DNA of 64,000 nucleotides from Symbiodinium natans (taxonomy: Eukaryota > Sar > Dinophyceae > Suessiales > Symbiodiniaceae), in NCBI GenBank assembly GCA_905221605.1, contig CAJNDS010002371.1, forward strand, positions 174,415-238,414, given 5' to 3'. This document shows, one piece after another, positions 47,556 to 60,500 of the stretch; position 1 is the first letter of the stretch, and each line of letters begins with the position of its first letter. Under the pieces are notes generated by a model, which was given only the letters and a program-made list of their open reading frames with translations, was not told where the DNA came from and ran no database searches. Both the position numbers and the translations under genes were made by a program.

Positions 47556-48370
47556 TCCTTGAAGAAGGGGGTTGCCTGTCGGTCTCGGCTTGGGCGTCTC
47601 TCCCCTGACGCAGGAATGGCCTGGCGCTGTGGAGCCCTTGCGTCATGCAAAGCCGGGTTGCTTGCGGCAGATTTTGCTACGAGATGCTACGAGTAGGGGC
47701 TAGTAGGGTGTATCTTCTCGAGTGCAGGGGCAAGAGCTTCACACGCCTCGACCTCGGCGGCAGGAAAGAGTCGAACCGTCTTGCCGGGATTCACAAGTGC
47801 ATCCTTCCAACTTGCAGATATCTAAATGTGGCTGCAGCCGTAGAGTCACGTACATGGCTGCATGACTCTGCGTGGCCTCAATCATCTCGGAGTTCATGTA
47901 AGGCGTCGGCATCCTGGGCTCAACACTTCAGAGGCGGCAAAGGGTGGGTTCCACCCTAAAGCGTGCAGCATGCGTTAATCCACATGTTTCTGCTCCCGTA
48001 TCGGCCGTGTCCTGTCACGGCTTGGACGGAGGGCTCCAGAGTTTTCCGGCTCAAACTCCTAACTCAGTCTAACTCACTCGCACGCCTGCGCGGAATGCCA
48101 ATAGCTTGCAGCTTGCACCCGTTTTCGCACGTCCTCCACGGTGGACACGACCGGTGCGAGCAGAACTCGACGATCCTGTCATCATCTAGGACCAGCTGAG
48201 TCATCTGAGCGCAACAAAGATGCGGAGAGATGAAAGAAACTGCAAGAACAGAGAAGGACTGTGAACAAGACAGGCTCGTGGCAAGGCAGTGGCAAGGGCT
48301 TCCTCAAGATCCGCTGCAAAAGGTGTCGCAATCCGATCACGCGCAGATCTGGTACCGACCTGGCGACAGA
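47556..48370 (-). CDS. Repeat module 5 (exons e3-e7, e1), unknown protein
   Basis: In transcription order: e3 48325-48370 RQVGTRSARDRIATPFA, e4 48128-48178 QDRRVLLAPVVSTVEDV, e5 48010-48062 EFEPENSGALRPSRDRT, e6 47875-47918 RMPTPYMNSEMIEA, e7 47740-47805 NPGKTVRLFPAAEVEA and e1 47556-47627 QAIPASGERRPSRDRQATPF. All read without stops on the minus strand. Against the other modules the differences fall mainly at third codon positions. This last module before the kinase gene has no clear e2. No known domain is recognised. Confidence 0.65.
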
Positions 48371-48739
48371 AAGGTCTGAGGGCAAATTCATGTCATTCTG
48401 ATTCATTCTGAATGAGATTGAATGAGAGTGAAGTCAGGGCTGGCCATGGAAAACGATCGAGCGGTGTCGACTCGGTGCTTACTCTCTTCCGCTCCTCTCG
48501 TGATTCCTACTGCTTCATGGCTTTAATCGCCAGAAACTCGAGCGGCCAACACGGGCCAACAGGATGGAAGAACGAGGAACGAGCCAGCAAGGCCATGGAC
48601 TCTGCACTTGCCAGCACCTGCGGAGTCTGCAGAGGGCATGTCGCACACACCAATACTTCAAGGAGAGTTGAGCGACAGGAGTCCAGGAGACACAAAGGGC
48701 TCTCCGCTGCTCTTCTCTTGGTGCTCGCCTTGCTTGGCA

Positions 48740-50495
48740 CCTGGATGACTGCGTCATTGAATTGGACCATTCTCGCGTCTTGCAGGACATCTTCCTCCTA
48801 CAGCACAAGACTGAACAAGCAGGAGGCATGTCCAGCGTCTCTCGAATCTACTTGTACGTCTGCATCGACCACACTGGCATCATGTACCTGATTTGGGCAG
48901 ATGTCTTTAGGTGCGATGCTTATGTTTGGACACTCAAAATCAGAAAGAAGCGATTCAAGTGTGAACGTGCTCTGAACTTGAGCGACTTTGGCCAGGCAGA
49001 TATCAATAACAAGATCTACACGACCGGCAACGAGGCCAAATCGAACTGAGTACCGGCCTCCTTGAAAAAGGGAGTGGCCTGCCGTTCTCGAACAGGCCGT
49101 CTTGGTCCAGCAACACGTATCGCCTGGAAGGCGCGTCCAGTTCGCAGTAATGGCCAATAGCTCAGGTATGCGGCAGTTGCGTGGCCTCAATATCAGCAGC
49201 CGGAAACACCCGAACGGTTTTCGCAAAGTTTGCAAAGGTCTCCTTGCTGGCACAGTGACAATCTGTAACATGTAGTCCGAATTGCCCGAAAGCTGTTCTC
49301 ACACGTCCTCAATCACCTCGGAGCTGACATGGGGCGTTGGAATCCTGCTTGAGTCTCATCGCAGCGAACGATGGAAGCTGGTGTGTGGGGTCCACAATAC
49401 TGCAAAATATTGCAAAAAACACTACCACAATGCCGTGGCAGCCCTTGGTATGCGTTGTCCTGTCACGGCTTTGCCGGAGCTGGCCCTGGGAAGCTGCCTC
49501 GAACTCCTGCCAGGAAAGCGCATAAACCTCGGGGAGGCGTTAACACACTCCGAAACCTCCCCTGCGGGACCCAAAAGCAGTGTGCATGGCTTTTTGCAGC
49601 AAACCAAGCGGCAGGCAATCAGCCAATCAGCATCGAGCAGCCAATCAGCCAAACCTCCTAAACCCTAAACACCGTAAACTTCCCAAACACCCAAACACCC
49701 TAAACACCCTAAACACCCTGAACACCCTGAACACCCTAAACACCCTAAACCGCAACCATGCGGCAGCCAATCAGCCGATCAGCTGATCAGCTGATTGGCT
49801 GCAGCGCAGTTTGAAAGCCAACTTTGGGAGCGCCATGCCACAAAAACTTGTTCCACTCCCACACAATAGGCTAGAACCCCGAAGGGCAGCACAGCACTAG
49901 CGCAGGCACGTCCTGCCCGGATTGCTAGGGAACACCGGCGAAGAAGGAGCCGGGTTAGCGTTTATGCAGGTCTGTATGAGCATGGCTTCAGCTTTTCGGT
50001 TCCATCGGCGGGCAGAGCCGACACCGCAGCGCATGCAGGCCAGTGCGTAGGATGCAGAGTGTGCGCGCGGCACACCGGTCAGAGACCGCACGAGCAGTGT
50101 GATCAGGGTCAGCAGCGGTTCGGAAGCTGGAAACGCGCGGATTCGGAAACTGGACAAACATTTTCGAGATACACGAAAATATCGCCTCTGTTCTACGTGT
50201 GGGTCGCGCATGCATGCGGGCGCCGGTCTCTCTATGCGGCTCTCCGTATGCCTCTCGGTGCTCTGGCCGCTCCTCGACCGTCGCTGCAACTGGAGCAAGC
50301 TGTACTCGACGATCCTGCGAACGAAAGTGGCTGAAGCAATGCTGAAAAGCCTTCATATAAGAGGACTGACAAAAAAGTGATGCTTGTACAATGCTTAGGA
50401 CTTTAGGGGAGAGCCTCGAAAGAGGCTGACAAAGCGATCGAGGTAAATGGCGTCGCAATTCGTTCACGCACAGGCCGGCTGCCAACCTGGCGCTC
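48740..50495 (-). CDS. Repeat module 4 (exons e3-e7, e1, e2), unknown protein
   Basis: In order: e3 50450-50495 RQVGSRPVRERIATPF, e4 50270-50325 QDRRVQLAPVAATVEER, e5 49455-49515 EFEAASQGQLRQSRDRT, e6 49305-49350 RIPTPHVSSEVIEDV, e7 49190-49250 FAKTVRVFPAADIEAT, e1 49059-49130 QAIRVAGPRRPVRERQATPF and e2 48740-48790 MVQFNDAVIQVPSKAS. Complete set of seven. The long e4-e5 intron contains the telomere-like tract and palindrome at 49.66-49.80 kb. Confidence 0.65.
49660..49757. repeat. Telomere-like ACCCTAAAC tandem tract
   Basis: About ten units of ~9-10 bp (CACCCTAAA, CACCCTGAA) in one orientation inside an intron of the module gene. Confidence 0.85.
49763..49802. repeat. 40 bp near-perfect palindrome
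   Basis: GCAGCCAATCAGC at the left and GCTGATTGGCTGC at the right, with GATCAGCTGATC in the centre. Only one mismatched pair. Further GCAGCCAATCAGCC words lie at 49610-49650. Confidence 0.9.
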
Positions 50496-51258
50496 TCATG
50501 TGGTGCCGATTCAGTTAAGAGAGGACACTTGCCTCTCATAACAACTCTCTCGAAACGAGGAGAGGCGCTACATGAGGCACATAGCATTCACAAGGCCATA
50601 GACTAGAGGCACTCTCACAGCATCTCAAAAGCATCTCAAACTGTACTCCTGAACTCAAGGCAGGGTCTGCGCCTGTAGCCCTGTTGCGCTCGCCTGTGGG
50701 ATTCTGTGGGATATGTGGAGAGTGCAGCGTGGACCAACGGGGCAGGTTCAGGCAGTGAACGTAGTGACATGCTGCAAACCACAGGTTGGGAGAAAATCTG
50801 CAAAGCTGATGCCGGTTGCCCGGATTTTGCTTCCTGGAGCGGTCTGAGGATGAGGGACCAGTGATTTCAAGCATGGCTCTACCCGTACCCCAACCGCACG
50901 TCAGACAACATGAGCTAACGTGAGACAACGTCAGGACGTCCAAGGGCCATCGCAGTGAATCGACCCAGTTGAGCTCTGCCCGCATTCGGACTCGAGTGTA
51001 CAACAAAGGGACGATTTGACCAATGTGACAAGTTTGGAGACAGATACAACGTGTCCAGAATGCATCGTGGGGGGAGTGGAGGAGTGGGGGATGGGTGGGG
51101 ATGAGGAAGCTCATGGAAGTGGCGTGCAGATGGGAACGAGACCTAAGAAGACCGTTGCCCAAGGCGTAAGGGTTGCAGTGTGGCGACGTGCGGAAACCGC
51201 CGGCCAGCGTGGCGCCCTGGAGGAATGCTCGCAAGGCATCTCTTGGCCATGGCGTTAA

Positions 51259-54200
51259 TTGAAAAAAGGGTTGCTTGGCTTTCTCGACTTGACCGGCTTT
51301 GCCCCGCAACAGCCTCCAGTTGAGTTTCTGCTCCATCTTGCGCTAAGCCGGCGGCTCCGGTACATACAGCATTCAAGCTGAACAAGGCAAGCGAAGCTGC
51401 ACTGCACCCACGGCAAAAGTCTGAGCCTGCATCTCAGCAGCCGGAAATATCCGCACAGACTTGCCAGAGTTCATGAACGCCTCCTCTGGCGATGTCTGCG
51501 AGAAATACAGGGGTAGCGGGGGGGTAGCTGAGACCTCAGGAATGCTCTCTTCGGGCATCCATGGTGCTCAAATGCCTCAGTGCCTTTACGGTCGGCCTTG
51601 CAACTTTCAGTCCTCCACCATCTCAGAGCTCACATGTGGGGTGGGAATCCTGAGCATGAACTCACTGAACTAACACATTTCCTGTGGAAGCCAACTTTCG
51701 CGTAGCTCAGAGCTGGATGAAGCACTGAAAGCATGAACTCACACACGAGCAGACTCAGCTCACACCAGTCCGCTAGCCGCTAGAATAAATATCATGCCCC
51801 TCTGGAGAGCATAGCACGTCAGCGGCTCAAAATATACATCAACACGTGCTAATCCTTCGTATGCACCCTGCCCGGCGTTCGGACGCTGATCTTCTTTTTG
51901 GCGCTGTTGACAACAATCCCTTCAACGAGAAAACACGGCCACCCGAAGCGCGATTCCAACGCGCTCCCTGCGCATTTCTACAAGATTCTAGGAAGCGATA
52001 CGAGATAAAGCAACTACGAATCCAGTCTTTTAATGGACCGGCATGCTATCGCTTGCACATGCTTGCACAAAATGACAATTCGTCCTTTCTCGGCTTGGTC
52101 GAAGTGGTTCTTTCATTTGCCTCTCCAACTCCTGCCCGAAAACTGCATCTGCAGCATCTGCAACGCTGCACAACCGCGACAAACCTGGCACCCAGTGACC
52201 TCAACTGAGGCAGCGGATGCCATCTTCACATGGCGCTCCTTTGCACGAAGATAAGAACAAAGATACATACAAAAAAATGTAGATATGTATATATACGTGT
52301 ATATATATAGTTAATTATATATATATAATTATATATACATACATACATACATACATACATACATACATACATACATACAGACAGACATGCATACATACAT
52401 ACATACATACATACATACATGTCTTGTCACAGACGCTTTGCAGATTCCTTTAGGGCCTTTTGCATCTTGGATTTGTGGGGCTAGGGGGAAAGGTCGGGAC
52501 TCCTCTCTCTGGAGTCACTTGGAGCTCAGTGCTCCCATTTCCATAGGAAAACATTGATTTCCCATACATTTACATAGGAAAATCTTGATCTTCTCTAATT
52601 GATTTTCTCCATGTTTCCACAAGAAACCTTGATTTTACAGATATTACCATCGGAAAACGTTGATTTTCTTTAAGGAGAAAGGAAGAAAGAAAGAAAGCAG
52701 GAAAGCAAGAAAGCAAGAAAGCAATAAAGCAGAAAACCAAGAAAGCAAGAAAGAAACAACGAAAGAGAGAAATAACAAAAGAAAGAAAGAACGAAAGAAA
52801 TAAAGAAAGAACGAGAGAACGAAAGAAAGAAATAACGAAAGAATGAACGAACGAAAGAAAGAACGAAATAACGAGAGAAAGCACTAAAGAAAGAAAGAAA
52901 GAACGACAGACAGAAATAAAGGAAGAAAGGAAGACTGAAACTCATCGTGCGAGCATTGTGTTTGCAAATGGGGGGGGGGGGGGCTGCGCAGCGCACCGTA
53001 TCCCTACACCTAAACCCTAAGCCCTGCGTCTGATTGGCAGAAGAGGTTTTGAGGCTTGTGGCTTCAGGGCCTTGCCGGAGTAGGATGTTCTGGGGATTTG
53101 GCGCAGTGAGTTTGGAGGCTTCAGGTTATTGGAATGTTTTGGCTTTGCAGGAAGTGGAGAAGTTATGTGTTTTGAGGTTTAAGGTTTAGGCCTTTACCAA
53201 CTCGAACACGAGGTGGCCGAGCAAGTGTCGGAGCCTGTGCCCGAGCTCCTCAATCGGGTGGATTTGTTCCAAGGAACGTAGTGGGCCCATGGGCCCATGG
53301 GAATGTGGTGAATGGCTTGTATGTGGTTAGAGTTTAAGGCCTGAGGACATAGGAGATGCAGCGCAAGGGGGGGGTGGGGTGCGGGGGGTTGACACGTTTA
53401 TGGGAACACCCCCACCTCGCTCGGCCGAGGAACTCCTTGGCTAGCAACGAAGACCCGGGGCAGCATGCTTGGGCTCACATTTTGGGGCTCAGTGCTGGTG
53501 AGGTTTCACTGACTTTGCGGAGGCTCAAGAGGCTCACAAGGCTCCGCCGTGGATGAGCTTGTTTTCGAAGGGCTCCAGCGCTTGCCCTAACCCACCGCCC
53601 TCACCGCCCCCACCGGCCCCAACCGCCCCCACCCCCTCCGCCGCCCCCACCGTTTAAGGCTGTGTTGGTTTCAGGGGCTTGATAGTGGATTGGTCTTTTG
53701 GGGGGTCGGCGGCACTGGCGGTAGCCTTTAAAAATCGGGCAGCGCCGTGCCCCTTGCGGGCTGGCACGGACCGGTGCAACACGGGGGTTTTCCCGCGCTA
53801 GTCGAACTGGCCTTGTGCGTAGCACAAATATGCCGGACGGCAGTGCCGCAGACCCACCCATTTTGGTGTGTTTTTGCGTAACTTTGGGGTAGCCACGGAG
53901 GCCCCCCAAAGGGAGCCCGCATCATGAGCACCAGAAGCGCAGTTTCCCCCCAAAACCGCGCATCATGAGCATGAGCGGCTCCAGGCTTAGGTCGCCAGCC
54001 TGACATCTGACCATGATGGCCTTTCCCTCGACGCTGGACGTCTTCGTGGGGTTGCAGCCCGGGTGCTAAGGAATCTTAGCCATGTTACTTGGTAGCGCCC
54101 CCGTTTGCAGCAGCATTGGCGGCAGCCTGTAAAAGCATTAAAGAAGAGATCAACTCTCCTCGAGCTTCTGCCTGCGCTGCCCGCCAATGGGCGCAGCCGC

Positions 54201-54368
54201 TTAAAATAGACTAAATGTATAAGTGTATACATGTACATAAGATTTTCGGTTCCAGCGAGCGCATTACCGGAATCGCGCTGCGACATGCAGGCCTCTGCAT
54301 TGAAGTCGAAATCTCTTGCACATGGAGTTGCAATCCGTTCCCGCGTTGAGCGATGTCCAATCTGCATC
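51259..54368 (-). CDS. Repeat module 3 (exons e3, e5-e7, e1), unknown protein
   Basis: In order: e3 54310-54368 QIGHRSTRERIATPC, e5 52082-52135 QELERQMKEPLRPSRERT, e6 51615-51656 RIPTPHVSSEMVED, e7 51415-51480 SGKSVRIFPAAEMQAQ and a diverged e1 51259-51325 VAGQSRSSRESQATLF. e4 and e2 were not found. A 2.2 kb e3-e5 gap is filled with microsatellites and GC-rich DNA and may have lost e4. Confidence 0.55.
52270..52420. repeat. TATA and (ACAT)n microsatellite
   Basis: ATATAT/TAATTATA stretch then CATA tetranucleotides, interrupted by CAGACAGACATG. Confidence 0.95.
52530..52680. repeat. Degenerate CCATAGGAAAACATTGATTT repeats
   Basis: About four units of ~40 bp: CATAGGAAAA, TTGATTTTC and a variable link. 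Confidence 0.7.
52675..52935. repeat. Polypurine (GAAA)n tract
   Basis: About 260 bp of GAAA/GAAC/GCAA units on one strand. Poly-Phe/Leu/Ser frames on the other strand are artefacts. Confidence 0.93.
52937..52995 (-). repeat. Lone inverted copy of the 14 kb repeat family
   Basis: GCGAGCATTGTGTTTGCAAA followed by a G run is the reverse complement of the core at 14.0-14.6 kb. Confidence 0.75.
52996..54230. other. GC-rich spacer, probably intronic
   Basis: G and C runs (53370-53390, 53580-53650) and no ORF with coding character. Nothing else recognised. Confidence 0.5.
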
Positions 54369-54582
54369 AGGTGTCTTGTGTGTACGGGCTCAAGGCATGA
54401 CACCAGCAAGCCAAAATCAGCGCTGCCTCGTAGCCTTCCGTCACCGTATAGGCCTCCTATAGCCAGTGAACCGATCTGAGACGCAAATTGGACGACCGTG
54501 ACTCAATCCCACAGGCAGCACAAAGCCGCCAAGTCACGTGTACTGGACAGCTGCAAAATGAAAACCGTCCAACCCGATCCCG

Positions 54583-55960
54583 TTGAAGCCTCGGTGACCG
54601 CTTCATTAAACTGGACAGTCTGCACCTCTGGCAGGTCCTCCTCAGACTTGGGACATGGGCATGCAAGAATATGCAAAACTAATGATGACACGGCTTGTTT
54701 TCAGTTGCAGGTCCATCTCGTGCACCGTCGTTCTTGGTTGTTTTTGCGGCTGGTGAGAGACATGGCTGAGGCCTTGTCAAGAAGTGCAAACTGCATGGGG
54801 AGTGAGTGGTGGAAGGCAGTCTGAAGATTCTGAAGAAGGTGGAGAAAGCAGCATCAGGGAACTGAGTTTGAAAGGCATCTAAAATGCAAAACTAATTGCT
54901 TCATGATGTGTGCCTGCTATTGAACTCCAAGATACTCATGTGTTTCGAGGATAGCAGGCGACATAAACTTTAATCTACAAATGCTCAAAGTAAGTCAGCA
55001 AGTTGACACTAAGTTGGCAAGACCACTTTCGGCAGTCTGATCCGGAGCTCCTTGAAGAAAGGAGTTGCCTGGCGATCTCGGCTCGGGCGGCGTTGGCCGG
55101 AAATCGGAATGGCCTGATCCCAGACAAACATGGCGGCAGCGTGAGGCGATGCACTGGCGAGAAGACCGAGGAGTCAGAGCACCTTGCCTCTGCGTCGGCA
55201 ACTGGAAAGACACGAACGGTCTTACCATCATTTTCGCAGACATCCTTCGTGCCGCAGCGCCGCATTGTCATCCGTTTCTTGAGCTCTGCACGGTGCACAA
55301 CGGCGATGCCTCCTCCACCAGCTCAGAGCTCACGAACGGAGTGCATATCCTGCAAGCAATCTGAAGTACTGCCATGCACCTACATGACACTTAGCCCGCT
55401 CTCGCCTGTCTCGACTTGACCGAAGCCTTTTCTCAGATCCTCCCGGTTCGAACTCCTGTGCAGACAGCGCATGTGCGCTTGCTCGCAATGGTGGGGACGG
55501 CGCAAGCACAAGTCACGAGTTCTGAAGAACTGCCTTCACCCTCTTTACCAAGTGCCGATCAAGCTATCAGAATCTAAACAGTAGAGTCGCTGTAGAAGTC
55601 TAGAGAAAGGCGGCATCGATACTGATTCATATTCTCAGTCGCAAGCACGCACAGACATTCGTTGCTGGCTCGTCGCCAATGCATCGAAACTGATTGACAT
55701 GCAAATGAACACGATGCTTAGACATGTGTACACAAGCGAAGGTGCATATTCGTCATGAGCATCCCGAGCCTCAACAACGGGCAAGACCGGTGCGAACAGC
55801 ACCTTGCGATCCTTCGCAACAAAGGGTTCTCAAACACGACAATGGAATGGAAGTGGTAACTACTGATCCCTACCCATCTAGGCGAGATCCTCAGCATCAG
55901 CAGACGATGGGGTAAATGGTGTCGCAAGTCGATCGCGAGTCGATCTCAAACCAACCTGGC
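54583..55960 (-). CDS. Repeat module 2 (exons e3-e7, e1, e2), unknown protein
   Basis: In order: e3 55917-55960 QVGLRSTRDRLATP, e4 55770-55817 KDRKVLFAPVLPVVEA, e5 55405-55455 EFEPGGSEKRLRSSRDR, e6 55309-55353 RICTPFVSSELVEEA, e7 55187-55250 DGKTVRVFPVADAEA, e1 55049-55119 QAIPISGQRRPSRDRQATPF and e2 54583-54650 LPEVQTVQFNEAVTEAS. Complete set of seven and stop-free. Confidence 0.65.
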
Positions 55961-56229
55961 AAACGTGCCCTCTGTGGAAGGCACGCAGCTGTCGAACCTG
56001 AACGGATGTGTCCTCCGTTAATAAGCCACAAGCAACATGCCACGTCGTGACGGCAAAAAAGTATCTGCCCTCATGGCTTCACGCATGTCCGAAACACTCC
56101 TGACTCCCGCCCCTCTACCGATTCAAAACTTCACGAAGCTTCTTCGCAATTCGCGGACTTTGCTCGTGACGTCTGCACGTCTGCAGCACTTTGATCAGCT
56201 TCGGAAGCCGTTACGAGTGACTATGCAGA

Positions 56230-57200
56230 GTATCCGGTCACGAATCCGCAAGGTCCGCGCACAAGAACAAAAAACATGTCAGGACCTCTGTCGCGGAGAT
56301 CCAGAAAAGTAAAGCCCTGGATCATGTTCCGAAGCAGATCGAGACAGCCAAAGCGAGCCGGCCAGGCTTCTGAGACGGGCTGAACCTGCAACGGCAACCA
56401 AGGCAGGGCCGAAAGAGGAAACTCAAAAGCGTTGCCTTCCACAACCAGCGTGCTGAAAAAAAATCTAGGGCAACTCCCGAATGCGTAGCAGTTTCAAGAG
56501 TTGAGGTTCCCGGGGTCCAGGGGGATGCCCGACATCGTGTGTTTCGCGTCCGCAAGCGTTCACAAGTGTCCACTGGCGTTCGTGCGTGTCATGCATCAGG
56601 CGCATGCGGCATGCTCGTAACCGTCGTTTGTCGTCGCTTTTGGAAGTTGATGCCTGAAACATGCGGGCAATCACCCGGATGAGACATGTGGGGTGCGCCA
56701 TCCTCGGAACTGTCGTCACGTCTGGACCATGGTTTCATGATGTTTCATGTCGAGGTCTCAACAGTGCTGGCAGGAGGATGAGGCAGGTGGGGCGCGCCAT
56801 CCTGGTAACTGTCGTCACTTTTGCACTTTTTAATTTGATGTTCATGCCTTAAATTATAAAAAGTGCTGACAGTCAACATCTTCATAATTGTCGTCACTGA
56901 GGATTAGGAAGGGGAGAGTCAATAACTCAGCCAGCATGTGCAGCACGGAGAGGGGTCCAGTCGAGAACGGCCGCGACAAAACGGTTTGCGAGCCCGGCCC
57001 AACACAACCCTGCCACAACCAACACGACCAACATTCAGGATGAGACATGGGGGGCGCGTTGCTCTCGCAACAGTCGCAACTGTTGACAGTCACGAGGATC
57101 AGCGTCGCACAACGCATCTGTTATGTTCACGGCGTACTTGGCGAGTTGTTCGACGGTCTTGCCGAGGCCCTGGTTCAGACCATCAAACAACAGACAGGTG
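56230..57200 (-). CDS. Minus-strand exons between modules, unknown
   Basis: Three stretches look coding: 57045-57190 GLNQGLGKTVEQLAKYAVNI then ALCDADPRDCQQLRLLREQR, 56470-56660 ASTSKSDDKRRLRACRMRLM and 56240-56450 NAFEFPLSALPWLPLQVQPV then GCLDLLRNMIQGFTFLDL. They lie between module exons and share their strand, so they are probably inserted exons of the same gene. They do not match e1-e7. An overlapping plus ORF at 56040-56312 also has coding character and cannot be excluded. Confidence 0.45.
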
Positions 57201-57524
57201 TGGCGGGCGCGGGTATTTGGCACAGACCTTCGGCCTCTGTTGAGCCGAAGCCCAGATAAATACAGCAACTGGAGTTGCTTTCGGCTTATTGTTATTACAC
57301 TGCCATTAGCAAACTCTGTGTGAGAGTCAAGCCGGTTCCGGCCCGCGCAAATCATTCAAAGGCCATGTCGCATTGTGGGGTTGCTGTTACGATGAGAGAC
57401 GCTGCTTGATGAATGTTGCTTGCAACTGCCCACGCCCTAGTTTCTGGAGCAGTACCCGAACTGTCAGCATGAACGGCGTGCATGTCGTGCATCCATTGCC
57501 TAGTTACAGCTTGACCAATGGCCT

Positions 57525-60500
57525 CGGTGCTGACCGTATCGTTGAACTGGACCCGGGCTTCGTCGGCATCAGCCTCCTTCAGCTAAGCAGGATCATTCAC
57601 GGAAAGCTGGGCAATAAATTTCACAAACATGCGCAAACCAAATTGCATACTTGTAACCCTTGTTGACAAACCTGTGAACACCGAAATGAAAAGCTCTAGT
57701 CCATGCATCCCCCCCATTGCAAGTGGCTGAAACACAGTGGAGGCTCCTTGATGAAGGGAGTGACCTCTCTGTCTCGACTCGGGCGTCTCCGCCCTGAAGC
57801 AGGAATTGCCTGGCAAGCAGGCCCCAACCTCGCTCGCATTTGGTTTCTTCATCTATGATCTATAGCTTCCTTCCACTAAGCTTAGCCGCTTAGCCCCCAA
57901 AGGTGTCGCACGTCCAGTCGACGTTATATTGTGCTCCGCCACTTCAATGCCAAACAATTGCCGGGCCGACATATGTGCAAAACCCGAACTGTCGACGTGC
58001 GCAGCGTCCATATGGCGCATCCATTGCCTAGTTGCAGACTTCATGGCCTCAGTGCTGACCGTATCATTGAACTGGACCTGGGCTTCATTGGCAGCAGCCT
58101 CCTGCAGCCAACCGGGATCATTCAAAGCAAGTTTGATAACACAAACATAAACGACATTGCCTACGTGTTTGGCAAAACAGTGAACATCGAACTGAAAGCT
58201 CTGGTCCATGCACATGCCCCATGTCAGATCGCCGTGAAACACAATTGGCTGTCTCCTTGATGAAGGGAGTGACCTCTCTCTCTCGACTCGGGCGTCTCTG
58301 CCCTGAAGCAGGAATGGCCTGGCAAGCAAGCCCCAACCTCGTCAGCACTTGTTATCATCATCTATAAGCTATGACTGCATTCCACTGAGCTTTGCCGCTT
58401 AGCCCCCGAGGGGGTCGCGCGTCCAGTCGAATTGATACTTTGCTCCGCCACTTCAATGCTAAACAACCGCCGAGATCTCCCAAACAGATTCCACACGTAC
58501 AAAAACCGAGCTGTCTACGTGCGCAGTGTCCCATCCATGGCCTAGTTACAAGTTGACCCCTGGCCTCAGTGCTGACCGCATCGTTGAACTGGACCCGGGC
58601 TTCGTCGGCAACCGCTTCCTGCAGCCAAGCGGGATCATTCAGGGAAAGTTGGGCAATAAGTTTCACATTTCAAGTGGCCGTGAAACACAATGGCGGCTCC
58701 TTGATGAAAGGAGTGACCTCTCGGCCTCGACTCGGGCGACTCTGCCCTGAAGCAGGAATGGCCTGGCAAGCAGGCCGCAACCTCGTTGGCATTTGTTCTC
58801 TTCATCCATACTCTGTAACTTCCTTACAGAGAGCTCAGCCGCTCAGCCAGGGAAGTGGTCGCACGTCCAGTCGATGCGACACTTTGCTCTGCCACTTCTA
58901 TGATAACTTCTATGCTAAACTAAACAACTTTCACATGTGCAAAAACCTTTCGACGTGCGCAGCGTCCATATGGCGCATCCATTGCCTAGTTGCAGACTTC
59001 ATGGCCTCAGTGCTGACCGTATCATTGAACTGGACCTGGGCTTCATTGGCAGCAGCCTCCTGCAGCCAACCGGGATCATTCAAAGCAAGTTTGATAACAC
59101 TAACATAAACGACATTGCCTACGTGTTTGGCAAAACAGTGAACATCGAACTGAAAGCTCTGGTCCATGCACATGCCCCATGTCAGATCGCCGTGAAACAC
59201 AATTGGCTGTCTCCTTGATGAAGGGAGTGACCTCTCTCTCTCGACTCGGGCGTCTCTGCCCTGAAGCAGGAATGGCCTGGCAAGCAAGCCCCAACCTCGT
59301 CAGCACTTGTTATCATCATCTATAAGCTATGACTGCATTCCACTGAGCTTTGCCGCTTAGCCCCCGAGGGGGTCGCGCGTCCAGTCGAATTGATACTTTG
59401 CTCCGCCACTTCAATGCTAAACAACCGCCGAGATCTCCCAAACAGATTCCACACGTACAAAAACCGAGCTGTCTACGTGCGCAGTGTCCCATCCATGGCC
59501 TAGTTACAAGTTGACCCCTGGCCTCAGTGCTGACCGCATCGTTGAACTGGACCCGGGCTTCGTCGGCAACCGCTTCCTGCAGCCAAGCGGGATCATTCAG
59601 GGAAAGTTGGGCAATAAGTTTCACATTTCAAGTGGCCGTGAAACACAATGGCGGCTCCTTGATGAAAGGAGTGACCTCTCGGCCTCGACTCGGGCGACTC
59701 TGCCCTGAAGCAGGAATGGCCTGGCAAGCAGGCCGCAACCTCGTTGGCATTTGTTCTCTTCATCCATACTCTGTAACTTCCTTACAGAGAGCTCAGCCGC
59801 TCAGCCAGGGAAGTGGTCGCACGTCCAGTCGATGCGACACTTTGCTCTGCCACTTCTATGATAACTTCTATGCTAAACTAAACAACTTTCACATGTGCAA
59901 AAACCTTTCGACGTGCGCAGCGTCCATATGGCGCATCCATTGCCTAGTTGCAGACTTCATGGCCTCAGTGCTGACCGTATCATTGAACTGGACCTGGGCT
60001 TCATTGGCAGCAGCCTCCTGCAGCCAACCGGGATCATTCAAAGCAAGTTTGATAACACTAACATAAACGACATTGCCTACGTGTTTGGCAAAACAGTGAA
60101 CATCGAACTGAAAGCTCTGGTCCATGCACCCGCCCCATTTCAGATCGCCGTGAAACACAATTGGCTGTCTCCTTGATGAAGGGAGTGACCTCTCTCTCTC
60201 GACTCGGGCGTCTCTGCCCTGAAGCAGGAATGGCCTGGCAAGCAAGCCCCAACCTCGTCCGCACTTGTTATCATCATCTATAAGCTATGACTGCATTCCA
60301 CTGAGCTTTGCCGCTTAGCCCCCGAGGGGGTCGCGCGTCCAGTCGAATTGATACTTTGCTCCGCCACTTCAATGCTAAACAACCGCCGAGATCTCCCAAA
60401 CAGATTCCACACGTACAAAAACCGAGCTGTCTACGTGCGCAGTGTCCCATCCATGGCCTAGTTACAAGTTGACCCCTGGCCTCAGTGCTGACCGCATCGT

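Noticed and set aside
58569-60066. Plus-strand ORFs of ~179 residues in the 958 bp repeats
   Set aside because: They mirror the minus-strand exons e1 and e2. Third-position changes fit the minus frame, and plus frames have stops in other module copies (for example near 63065 and 47890).
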